This document shows, in pieces, positions 1 through 10,204 of a DNA stretch of 64,000 bases. The translations under genes were made by a program, and so were the position numbers. How positions within the stretch are numbered: position 1 is the stretch's first letter; each line of letters opens with the position of its first letter. A model generated the notes under the pieces. The model saw nothing but the letters and a program-made list of their open reading frames with translations, had not been told where the DNA came from and searched no databases. The DNA is from Kalmusia sp. IMI 367209 (Eukaryota > Ascomycota > Dothideomycetes > Pleosporales > Didymosphaeriaceae). The DNA lies in NCBI GenBank assembly GCA_027946365.1, contig JAPEUQ010000001.1, positions 2,046,001 through 2,110,000 on the forward strand, written 5' to 3'.

Positions 1-474
1 ACGAAATAGTTGTCGCAGTTCTCAAGGCATACTTGCAGGGTTAACAGCAGCGATGTACAATTCAATTGGTTCCTTGAGATTTGGCCGAGTCTATCATGTG
101 GCAGGGTCTCGGCGATGGCTCTTAATCAGGAACTTTGTGTTCCGTACATTAGCTGTTCCAGCTCCGGTGTGTGGAAGCGGCTTCTCGTCAACAGCTGCTT
201 AGCTTCATGCATGGGCGGGTAGAGGTTCCGCAAAACGACATGGTGGCTGCACCTCAGGTGTGGGGGCTAAGCCGCGGCCAATTTGGAATGCAGCACAGCC
301 CTAGGCCAAGCCCAAGATTACCATGCAGCGAATGAATCCATTTTAAGAAAGCGGGCGTCTTCACTAGATACTATTAATGTTTAAAATCCCAAGCCTTACC
401 CGCTGTGTGTGAAGTTAAAACAAACAAGCTTAAATCCCCATTCCAAACCTTGATTGTTGTACACAAACCGTCCC
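1..474. other. Intergenic, no gene seen
   Basis: No recognisable coding sequence on either strand. The last 60 bases are A/C-rich, as expected for the promoter and leader of the gene starting at 475. Any gene upstream lies outside the window. Confidence 0.5.
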
Positions 475-1783
475 ATGGCGGCTCAAATCCCACCAGAAGA
501 ACTTGCGATGTTATGGGAAGGGCCAGCGCTGGAACCACCACTAGGGGTCATTCCCGACTTTGAGCATCCAGGCGGACAACATGGAATTGCGTACGCTGTC
601 GTAATTGTTGGTGGTACCCTTGCGACTCTGGCTGTAGTCTTACGCCTGATCTCCCGTGTCATCATCAAACGAATTGACATTGAAGATGGTGCGCACGAAA
701 TTTCACCGAATTGAATGAAACTGACAACCGTGCAGCAACGCTTATCGCGGCTTTTGGGCTTTGGGGGGGATTCCTATACCTTGTTTACGAGGTTGCAATA
801 TGGCCAGGCTTCCGTGTGCACCAATGGAATTACCAGCTGAAGATGATACCACACTTTTTGAAGGTACGTGAGCTAAAGACTGTCACTAATGGAGAGACTG
901 ACACTCAAAAGGTCCGCCACATCGGCTCTATCTTGTACGGTCTGATCATTATGCTGCTCAAGACATCGATCCTGTTGACTTGGATACGAACATTTGTGCC
1001 AATGGGGCAACGTAACGCCATGTTCTGGATCTCGCACGTTTTGATCTGGTCCAATATCCTTTTTTACGGTGTGGGGACCATAACTGAGATTTTCCAATGC
1101 CACCCTAGAGAGAAGATCTGGAACCCCCTCTTTGAAGGGGGCAGCTGTCCTATTGACATCAACATGCATGCGAGAGCGTCCGGTTACATCAATTTGATTT
1201 CTGACATTATCATTCTGGCCTTGCCACAGTCTGTGGTCTGGAAACTGAACGTTGGGCTGAGCACAAAGATTGGACTTTCACTATTGTTTGCTGTTGGAAT
1301 TTTGTAAGTGCTACCGTCATCCGATGACGATACCTCATTACTGACGACTCCAGCGCTTGTGCCAGTGCTGCAGTTAGGATGGCGTACGTCGAAAAGGCGC
1401 TTCGTTCAGATGACGGAACGTACACCAGCACCGAAGTGCTCTTCTGGATGATTGCCGAGGTGACGGCTGGATTCCTTATTATGGGTATTCCGTCCATCCC
1501 TAAGGTGGCGAAGACCATGCCCTTTGTCGAATCGCTGGTGTCATTGGTCCGCTCTATTGTAAGCCGGCCTGGGTCAAGCGGAGATGAGAAAACGAACTCT
1601 CGTCGTGGGTTGCCGTCGTGGTACAAACCTCAGCCCCGAAAACGACGTGACCCGATGGACATCAGTACCATGGGGACGGTAGAGGGAGCAAGGGACAGCC
1701 AACAAAACCTTACTTTTCTCACCACTGCGACCTCAAACCGCGACAATGGCAGCACCGGGACACACACAGCCCCTATAGATTAA
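475..1783 (+). CDS. PTH11-like fungal rhodopsin-domain integral membrane protein
   Basis: Exons 475-688, 736-863, 912-1303 and 1354-1783 give 387 residues. The introns are 47, 48 and 50 bp with GT-AG ends, and the second has a CTAAT branch site. Its length is a multiple of three, so retention would stay in frame. The protein has a short outside N-terminus, a first helix (about residues 42-65), several further helices and a hydrophilic Arg/Ser-rich cytosolic tail. Family-typical patches are VHQWNYQLK, a Cys-His-Pro loop after EIFQ, and INLISDIIILALPQ. Members of this family (fungal rhodopsin domain, related to Magnaporthe Pth11) are plasma-membrane proteins, some acting as surface-cue receptors. 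No retinal-binding role is implied. The start was chosen as the first ATG in frame with the first helix. The ligand and pathway are unknown. Confidence 0.85.
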
Positions 1784-2320
1784 CCAAGATAAGCAAGGAG
1801 ATGCATTTCTATTACAACAGAGCCGTAATAGGCATGGTATAGCGATCTTCATAGACAGCAGATAGGACACGAATAGATGAGTTGACAGCACTGCCTTGAT
1901 CGAAAGTCCCCCTACCAGGTAATGTGGGATAGCATAGTGAATACACATGCATGTCAGACGGAATTTGTCCATCGCCTTGACCGAAAGCCCCCTTACCAGG
2001 TGATGAGGGGTAGCGTAGTAAACACACATGCAAGTCAGACGGAAGTGTCGATCTCGGCGACTTAGCAACCCCACTAGTAAGCGCCCACCTTCGTAAGCTG
2101 TAACGACACCACCGGCTGTATTCCTGGGCGTATGCGACAAAGAATGGCATCTGAAGATACCCTACCGGTATCCCACGCCTTAGCGCTCGGCAACACGCAC
2201 GTGCCGAGTCTGCCTCACCACCATGTATACATCTGATCAAGTGTATGACTCGTTGGCTTTCGGTGACGGGATTTCCGAAGAATTCTTACGACTTCCTTCT
2301 ACCCCTACGTTGCACGCACC
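1784..2320. other. Intergenic with degenerate tandem repeat
   Basis: This stretch contains the 81-bp tandem repeat listed separately. The remainder is leader for the oxoamine synthase that starts at 2321. No gene is supported. Confidence 0.5.
1894..2050. repeat. Two degenerate tandem copies, 81-bp period
   Basis: The sequence from 1894 recurs from 1975 for roughly 75 bp. The copies differ at about ten positions. Most differences are C/T or G/A transitions and two are T/A transversions. This pattern fits repeat-induced point mutation or simple ageing of a local duplication. Both copies are open on the minus strand, but no protein family is recognisable there. Confidence 0.7.
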
Positions 2321-3866
2321 ATGGATCCCTCCTCGCCCTTGGACACCATTATTTGCGCTCGTCTACGCGCCCAGAAACCCAATGTACAAGCCCGGAAGAC
2401 GACGAATACTTTCATTCGCAATCTAGAAGAAGCCCTCGATGTCCGTCGCGCCACGCAAACGCTCTTTCCCATCATACAAAATGCCTGGCAGGCAGACCCC
2501 ACCATTGTTAACTTTTGCTCCAACGATGTTCTCTCCATTGGGGCATCTGGAGCTCTTCGCAACGAGTTCATGTCGGAACTCGCAAAGCAGCCCGACTTCT
2601 CACCTGGGTCCGGTGGTTCGCGCGTCCTCGACGGCAACTTTCCTTATCTTGAAGAAACCGAACAGTTCATTGCTGGGTTTCATGGTGCCGAGACCGGTCT
2701 CATCATGCAATCCGGTTTCGATGCCAATGTAGCTATCTGGACAGCCATCCCCCGAATTGGTGATGTTATCCTCTATGATGAGCTTGTACATGCAAGTACA
2801 CATGAGGGTCTCAGCCAAAGCCTGGCCATGGCACGACATGAATTCGCGCATAACGATATCGAATCATTTCGTTCGGCAATTCTTGTCATCCTCGACAAAT
2901 ATCCAGCCGTTAAAAGTGGAAGGAGGTGCATTCTAGTTGCTGTAGAAGGTACATACAGTGTGGACGGGGACATGTGCCCGCTGCAAGAACTGGTGGATGT
3001 TTCCAGGGAGTTGTTTCCCGAAAACCCTAGCACTGTGCAATTCGTCATTGACGAGGCACATAGCACTGGGGTTATTGGCCCCATGGGCAAAGGGCTCGTG
3101 AATGCCTTGGGGCTGGAACAGGATATAGCCGTTCGATTGCATACATGCGGCAAGGCCATGTCCGCTAGTGGAGGTGGGTATCCAAACAAACACATGGAAT
3201 CATTCTAATTTTGGGGCAGCTATCATACTAGGTTCCGCAACAGTACGTGCCGCCATAATCAACCTGACGAGATCGGTCATTTTCTCGACAGGGCCTTCTT
3301 TTCCGTTTGTTGCCGCTATTCGTGCCGGGTACAATCTGCTACAGACCGGTCAGACAACAAAAGTAATACGCACCAAGCCAAATACACTAGAAATGCACCC
3401 AATTAACCTGCGACAGGCCCAAGATCGTGTGCAAGACCATGTTCGGCTCTTCTTTGAGAGCATCATTGCACACCCCCTCTGGCCCCAGGCCCAGTCCACC
3501 TGCCGTCTTTCCATCCCTTTACTCGACTTGGCATGGCGAGATCAGCCCTACGTGACCCACATCGTCCCCATCCACACCCAGGAACCATATCATTATTGGC
3601 TATACTTTCACCTATTATATTCTGGTTTCAGCGTCTTCCCCGTCAGCTACCCTACCGTGCCATCCCATAAGACTAGGTTGAAGGTGACCTTCCACGCTGA
3701 TAATACAACGGAGGAGGTACTTCGGCTAGTCGACGCCATGTTTGACTTCGTGCAAGAAGTTGTTGAATTAGAAACGGGAAACTGGGACACCACAGTACCA
3801 CAGAAGGCGAAAAGGGTGTATGCTTGGATGGAAAAAGAGGGGCTTGTCGGCTATGGGAAGACATGA
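2321..3866 (+). CDS. Alpha-oxoamine synthase (PLP-dependent, KAPA synthase/serine palmitoyltransferase type)
   Basis: Exons 2321-3173 and 3220-3866 encode 499 residues; the 46-bp intron has a TTCTAAT branch site. The fold-type I aminotransferase core begins near residue 65 (FCSNDVLS) and includes GSGGSRVLDGN, the cofactor-stacking motif DEAHSTG at about residues 244-250, and the probable Schiff-base lysine at about residue 278 (CGKAMSASGG, split by the intron). Family members join an amino acid to an acyl thioester with loss of CO2, as in biotin, heme or sphingoid-base synthesis. There is no C-terminal peroxisomal signal and no predicted membrane anchor, unlike fungal BioF or Lcb2 respectively (family knowledge). 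The next gene is a 3-ketosphinganine-reductase-like SDR in the same orientation, which hints at a two-step route to a sphingoid-like amino alcohol (inference). The exact substrate is unknown. Confidence 0.88.
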
Positions 3867-4245
3867 GTGGATCGTGAAGCCTACCCTTGCATGCCCATAT
3901 GGCTAATATCACAACGGCCCCAACCCTAATCTTATTTGGACATTATTGTCCGGTAATGGTGCATGAGCTGTCTCAAAATCGCCGAATATATGCATCGTAA
4001 GCGCGCTGAACTTGCTATGCAGTCTTGGTGGGGCTCAGCTCCCAAACCGTCACACCACAATCTAGAGCATGCCACGCAGATTCCCCGATGCTGGGAGCGG
4101 GGCTGTTGGGGAGAATGGGAAGGTGGCACAGCGGCTTCTTGGCGCTTATCCCACTTCGTCATTCACATTCGCGACGCGTCTGCCTGCGAAGCGATTTTCT
4201 AATTCTTGCCACCAAAAATCCGCCTGTTCCGCTCACAATTCGTGC
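3867..4245. other. Intergenic between oxoamine synthase and SDR
   Basis: This is 379 bp with no credible coding sequence. It should hold the terminator of the upstream gene and the promoter of the SDR. The two genes point the same way. Confidence 0.5.
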
Positions 4246-5365
4246 ATGAGGTATGGAGGGCAAGGTGTGTTGAACGCCGCCACTATGTCGTTTCCTAATT
4301 GACGCTACGCCAGATAGCCTTCGTCGTTGGAGGCTCTGCCGGCCTGGGCAAGGAAATAGCGAAGCTACTCGCATCGCAGGGCGCAAACATCACCATATTT
4401 GGCCGGACACGGGAAAATCTCGACGTTGCAAAAGATGAAATCCTAGCGGCTCGCAAGACCGAAGACCAGGGCGTCGTCGCCATACAAGCTGATATGTCCA
4501 ATGCCACGGAGGTGGGCGCCTGCGCAGAGATGCTACTACCTTTAGCGGTCCTAACAGTGCATACAGGTTCAAAAAGCGCTTACATCGCAGCCCCTGCTGC
4601 CAGATGTCCTGTACTGCATGGCAGGAGGAACTGCGTACGAATTAGGCTACATGATCGATCTAGAAGCGGAGCAGTTTGAGCGATGCATGAACAACAATTA
4701 TTACAGTAGTCTATATCCCGCACGTCATGTGCTCAGTTCCTGGGTGGAGGACGATAAGAAGGCAGCTGTTCCCAAGACGCCCAAGCAGCGAAGCATTGTG
4801 TTCTGCAACAGTTCGGCAAGCTTTATGCCCATACCTGGATATATCGCTTACAATGGTGAGTGAAATATTCAATGCCCCATGCGATACCGAACTCATTGTT
4901 GTAAAGCTGCCAAAGCGGCACAGAGAGCGTTGGCAGACACATTGCGCCTCGAAGCAGCACGCTACTCTGGCCCAGTATCCGACTACAAGATCCAACTAAT
5001 ACTCGCACATAACTTCATTACACCCACCTTCATTGAAGAACAGAAGCACAAGCCTGCGCTCACAAAACGTCTCGAGGGCACCGACCTATCGCTTGCTGAG
5101 CTTGAGAAGACGGGCAAATTCCCCTTACGCTGCACAATTAGCGCCGAAAATCGTGGCTGCGGCTGCGAAGGGTGATTTTGCGGTCATGGACGGAAGATTC
5201 GAACCGCAGATCTGTTGGGGCCTGAGTATTGGAAGCAGTCCAAAGCGTGGATGGGGTATTTGGGACACGCTCCTTGCGTTGTTGATGAGTTTTCTGTTCC
5301 CATTCGTCAGGAACGACTTTGTGAAGCAGTGCAGAGGAGATGCTCTAAAAGAGGGGAAGAAATGA
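4246..5365 (+). CDS. 3-ketosphinganine-reductase-like short-chain dehydrogenase, one frame break
   Basis: Proposed exons are 4246-4266, 4314-4511, 4567-4855 and 4907-5365; the first is the least certain. Introns are 47, 55 and 51 bp, and the first two have CTAAT/CTAAC branch sites. Visible features are a glycine-rich NADPH motif (VVGGSAGLGK), a strand with a cysteine-alanine-like active-site region (YCMAGG), the serine region (FCNSSASF) and a YNAAK catalytic Tyr/Lys pair formed across the exon 3/4 junction. The C-terminus has the family's PKRG patch and a hydrophobic segment. The TSC10/KDSR family reduces 3-ketosphinganine in the ER. The summed exons are one base too long. The frame changes at the CCCC run 5121-5124, where no intron can fit, so this is either an assembly insertion or a real lesion. 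It may act on the product of the neighbouring oxoamine synthase (inference). Confidence 0.75.
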
Positions 5366-6750
5366 AGTTACTTCACCAGAGTCATCCGCCTAGTGTACGT
5401 ATAATTATGTTAGCAGTATACTGTGCAAACACCGCGTGACGGTCAATGTTCGTCCATAGCCGCCGGGCTAAGAGCTAGCTTGAACATGCGAGTGTAAACG
5501 TCTTATAACAGCCTTTACTCTAGCAGAAGCTGCTTTGAAGGTACCCGCGCCGGAGTGAGTTCGCAGCGGCCCGCTCTAAGGCATGTTCTGGTTGGTGGAA
5601 AAGGACATAGACTTGTCGTATTCATTGTTAGGCTTTAGGTCGCTTGAATGGAAGCTAAAATATTTGTGTTCAATGTGTAGAGACTAGCAAGGCTATAAAA
5701 GAGTTGCTGATGACATGGTACGATTTGTTGGAGAACGCATGCTGAGCATCTTGTAAGGTCATTTAGAGAACCAGCCCCGACAGCTTTCGCAAAACCCGTG
5801 AGTAGACATCAATGGCCCGGGAAAATATGCACTGTATAGCTTAATGTAGGGTTGCATATTGCCCAATTTTTTAGTGGGATACTGTGTTATCGAAATGAAA
5901 AGTGTGATTAGGTAAGTACACGGGCCTAGCAAACTCTTACCTATGGTATGAACACGCCTATCCGTATAGCCAGATTCTTTCTATGCCTTCTCACTCTACT
6001 GTAGATTCTGGGAGTTCACATGTCAGAAAGTGTCTCTGGTACTGTTTGTTGGTTTGCTGCCATCTAGGACGAATATTAGATGTAGAACCGTTGGCCTAGC
6101 ATAGCGGCAGCACCTTTAAAGTTACTCTATGAACCTATATCATTTATGATGATCGGGCGCATTCTTGATCTAGAAGTAGACATCAATGTTGTCAGATGAG
6201 GATCTATTTCGTTGTACCTAGCGAACAATGAGTTGTACCTAGGATAATATGTTGGCAAAACGACCTCCACGAATAACTGTTTAGTCCACCGCATGATTGG
6301 AGTCACGGATATAATTAGCTTGGAAATCGAGAGGCTGGCTCGACTTCACAAGCACCGCTGGCTTATTCACCTCTCCTTTCTTGGCAAAGATTTCTTCGCG
6401 ACGTGAAAGCAGAAGCGCGACTGCCTTCTATAAAAACCCGGCGGACACCACTGCCGATGCTATACATCACCTGCACCCTTTCTATAACCGCTCAACCTAT
6501 GGCTTTCGTCAATATTAATCTAACTTCTCTGTTCACACGCATTTCTTCACAGTTTCTCCAAATACTTCTCGATACTTCTAATCAATCTCCACTCTGTCCC
6601 CGCACTCAAATGAGATGTCTAGCCTCTCTATTTCTGACTGCCTAAGTCAATCTGCCTCCGAGAAGTCATGATATACAACGACGTCTTATTCAACCTGGGT
6701 GGTACAAGTCTACTACATAGCTACTTTCAAACACAGACACTATCAAGGAT
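5366..6750. other. Intergenic, no gene seen
   Basis: About 1.4 kb of AT-leaning sequence between two convergent units. An 80-codon frame near 6403 has no family resemblance and no neighbouring exon that fits it. Nothing else is recognised. Confidence 0.45.
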
Positions 6751-9275
6751 TCAATCGGGTTTCTCCCACTCCAATGCTAACTGCTCCTTACTATTTCTCG
6801 GCACATGAGGAACTGCCAACAGCGCCCGCTGTTCCTGTGCTGCGAGCCTGATACTCTGATCTTGGCGCGCAAATCGCTCCATAGCCCTGACTTCACTGCG
6901 ACTCTCCGCTGCTTCTCTACTCTCGATGAGCTTCCTCTCTAGACCAGCCTGCCGCTCCGCCGAAACATGTTCCAACTCCTTCAGGCGTTGTTGTGATGAG
7001 TATTCCAACTCTGTCCTTTTTCTGGTGGCTTCGTAGGTCAAGCGATCTTTCTCTTTTAAGTGGTACCGTTCGTCAGCGCGCTCGGCATTCGAGTTGTTGC
7101 GTCGCTGAATCGCTAATCTACTGTCATGTGCGATTTGTTGATCATTGTGGCGTTGCGTGTTAAACAATTCAAGATCAGCTCGCTCTTTGCTCTGTATCAT
7201 GCTTGCCATATGGTGTCCTTTCTGAATATCCCGTTCCACTTGTGCAGTTTGTTTCCGCCTTTTAATTTCATGTTGCTCAGCTTGATCGGCAAGATCCTGT
7301 CTTTCCATCTCCTCTTTTAGCGCAGGAGGCAGACCCTTGTAGCCAGCCGGTTGATCGCCGCGCTTGGTGAACCATTTTTCTTTGCAGCCTTTTTGTACCA
7401 ACAGTTCTACTAGAAGTAGCCTCACGCGGTCGCCAAGCTTGCAATACTGTTTCACATACTCATCTGGGGACATATACCTCTGTTGCGAATCTTCGTAAAG
7501 GAAGAGTTCGGAATCAGTTCGAATCTCTTTGTATATCTCTGGGAATCGCAACAATGCTCTGGTAATCTCTATCGGATGTTTGTTGTCAAGGGCTAGATGC
7601 AAGATAGTCTTCCCTTGACTTTGAAGCTCAAGTCCGTAGAAGCATTGATGAGCAATTTGACGATCTCGTAAGCAGCAGAAATCTGCTCGCCGGTTTCAAG
7701 ATTAGTTTCGGAACACAATTCCCCAAGAGCTGTTCTTCCTTCATGCAAGTCGCACGAATAGTCTGGGTCGTGGTCCTTCGCGAGAAGTAATAAAACAATA
7801 TCTTTTTGGCAAAGGCGCGCCGCCTCTTGTAGACTCCCATCATTGCTTTGTGCCCCGTTCTCGAGCAGCAGATAGACGGATATAGCATTTGCGTTTGCGG
7901 TAGCATAAAAGAGAGGTGATTTGGCGGAAGAGTCAACTACTGACAAATCAACCTCTATTTGAATCAGCCTCTCAAGGATCGCATGTCGTTCAAGCTGAGC
8001 CGCCATATGTACTGCTGTTGTTCCTGATCGAGACGTCAAGAACGCTGGATTTGCTTCATAACATTAGTAACGAGTGTCTGTTATCTGGAAGTTGTAGCGC
8101 TCACCCAACTTTCCTTCTTCCAACAACTCCAGAATTACTTCATCGCTCACTCCAGGACTGGGCTGTCCCAATGCCCATATAAGTGGTGTCACAACCTGCG
8201 CCTCCTTCGTGTCGCCATCCTCACTTTGAATGGTTTGTCCTGGAGGATATCCATGATCTAGTAGCAAACGCACAAGGCCAGCCCCGCGACCGAAGCGGTG
8301 CATAGCCTGCAGTATGACGTTGACCTCTAAACGATCGCTTCGGTAGAGCTCACATTTGAATACGGTGTGCACAAGCTGCATGAGGCGCTCGTAATTATCT
8401 TGCGGAAATTGGATGATGAGCGATTCAATTACCCGATCGAAATTTGCATTTGATCGCAACAGAAGTTCGAACATATCGAGCGTACTAAATTGAGCTACAA
8501 GAATGAGGCAAATGCAAGACTCTGTATTAACATTCGCTCCCTGTTGAATTAGCTCCTTGAAAAAGTCGGAACGATCATGTTGGTAAGCTTTCAGGCTTTG
8601 GACTAGAGCACGGTCTTTCAGAGACTGTTTGACGCCTCTCTCGAGAAGTGCAACTGCGGTCACCGATGCGTCATTCGTGGTCCGTATCTTGTTTGAATCT
8701 AGCAATCTTGCAAATGCTCGATCAACAACACCAGAGGCCGGTGCCTTAGCGAGTAGCGCCCGTACTATCACGGGGTTCATGGTTTCGGCTGCAAACACGG
8801 TGGCTTCTTCGATCTCGCGTTGCTGTCTTGATCCGTGCTGAAGAAGCAGTTGAAGTAGATCGGTATCCTGGTCCTTGATGAAACGTGTAATGCAGCTTTC
8901 CACACCGCAGGCTCTATACCATGGATCACTAGCAGCTTGGAAAATGCAAGTCTGATCGGGTTTTCGAGACACAGACTGGCTCTGAAAGCTTGCGATCTGG
9001 CCTCTTCGTTAGGAATCTGAAGGCTCAGAAGGAAACAAGCAGTCCCGATGTCCGGTCGGTCGACAAGGTACACGAGCGCCTCATTTTCAATTTTTGGTCC
9101 GTGGCGACCCAGAAGGCCCAAGAGACGCATTTCTGTGATTCCTCGAGTGATCGACAGCGTTAAGGCGTAGGTGACGCATCCTTTGGAAACCATCCCGGTA
9201 GCTCATAGGTTTCTACATTTGGGTGACTTTCTAGGCTATATGGCTGGAGCTCATTTTGGAACTCGGCCTCAAATT
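6751..9275 (-). pseudogene. Ankyrin-repeat protein with C-terminal coiled coil, broken in several places
   Basis: Reading leftward there are ankyrin-like helices (ALLAKAPASG, LLLRSNANF, GTTAVHMAAQ, KTILHLALDN). These are followed by a long Glu/Arg/Gln-rich coiled coil and the end of the protein at 6751. One good intron of 51 bp is present at 8104-8054 (GTGAGC donor, ACTAATG branch); it removes an in-frame TAA. Frame breaks remain near 8881 (T run on the minus strand), near 7626-7632 and probably near 9165-9180. Upstream of the first usable ATG (9193) the homologous-looking frame continues to about 9275, then runs into stops with no start. So either the gene is 5'-truncated and decayed, or indel errors break a real gene. 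Such proteins are common, variable, multicopy genes in filamentous fungi. Their function is unknown. Confidence 0.65.
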
Positions 9276-9912
9276 TTTAGTTGTTAAGTTAATTTTCCAT
9301 CGCAAGGCGCTTATATGCTTGTATACGTACTATAACCAGCGCGCTTTAACCCGTTTCAATTTCTGGAGATGTGATCCGCTCGCAATACTCTCTAATGGAC
9401 GGGTGAGCGTTTCTATGGAAGAGCTTTGTGCTACAATACGAGCTCTCAGAGCTTCGAGACCACCCATGGCTCGGGCAGACTCTGGTGCAGGAACGACAGC
9501 AGGATAGTAAAGGCTGAGTAGAGGGAATATGGGGGAACCTTGGGAGAGGGGCGAAAGGGGCGAAAGCGCCGAGGGGCGCAGGAGTTCCCTGTAGACCTAC
9601 AACGCACCTTTTTTTAAGGGGCCCGTTCATTATTTTCTTGTTGTCCCTTTCAGCTTTTGCGTTTCTGATTTCTGTGATCCCACTCGCAATGGGTGTATGA
9701 CTAAGCTCAGCTAGCGGTTATCTGTTATTGACTATACAAAAACCAGGTATTTTAGCGAGAGCCTCATTTTTCTTCAAAAGCAAAATGGATATTGGAATGT
9801 TATGATTATTACAAGGAACTGTAGAGGTAGCTGTGCTCTGAGAATTGGAAAAAGGTATATATTTTTTGTTAACGTACACATTATAAATCACAAAGCTAAA
9901 TTCATATTGTTG
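9276..9912. other. Intergenic between ankyrin relic and tRNA
   Basis: Short overlapping frames occur on both strands near 9350-9630, including a GGGGCGAAAGGG-type purine-rich patch, but none resembles a protein family. The 100 bases before the tRNA are very AT-rich. Confidence 0.45.
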
Positions 9913-9984
9913 GGGCGTGTAGCTCAGTGGTAGAGCGCCCGCTTTGCATGCGGGAGGTCTAGGGTTCGATCCCCTACCCGTCCA
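9913..9984 (+). tRNA. tRNA-Ala (anticodon UGC)
   Basis: A 72-nt cloverleaf without intron. It has acceptor strands GGGCGTG/CCCGTCC with one weak pair, D-arm GCTC...GAGC, anticodon stem CCCGC/GCGGG around loop TTTGCAT (anticodon TGC), and T-arm TAGGG-TTCGATC-CCCTA, with discriminator A at 9984. The TAGCTCAGTGG and GGTTCGATCC boxes match the internal pol III promoter A and B blocks. A short TTTT at about 9998-10001 could terminate transcription. Confidence 0.95.
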
Positions 9985-10006
9985 AAAAAATATTCCCTTT
10001 TAGGTT

Positions 10007-10047
10007 AGCAATTGCGGCTTGAAGCGCTTCAAGCCGCCGCAATTGCT
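10007..10047. repeat. 41-bp near-perfect palindrome downstream of tRNA-Ala
   Basis: The left arm AGCAATTGCGGCTTGAAGC is the reverse complement of the right arm except for three extra bases (CCG) in the right arm. The arms abut with no loop, so it could extrude as a cruciform or form a strong hairpin in RNA. It begins 22 bp after the tRNA end. Confidence 0.85.
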
Positions 10048-10204
10048 ATATCTTTTTTTATTATTGTCTTCCTTGTTGTCCGTTCCCCGTTCCAAAATAC
10101 ATCTTTGTAGGCGGATTAGGGCGGTCTTGGCAGACGGGATGCGCTATCGATTAGCTAGCCTCCAAGCATCGCGTGTCACCACAACAATCCCAAGCATCAC
10201 TGCC

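Noticed and set aside
864..911. Possible retention of the second intron of the rhodopsin-domain gene (length divisible by three, no stop)
   Set aside because: Good GT-AG ends and a CTAAT branch site, and the retained residues are absent from the family pattern, so it is treated as an intron.
6403..6645. 80-codon plus-strand frame
   Set aside because: Composition is not protein-like and it stands alone.
8054..8104. In-frame TAA in the ankyrin gene as a further lesion
   Set aside because: It lies inside a good 51-bp intron with GTGAGC donor and ACTAATG branch, so it is removed by splicing.
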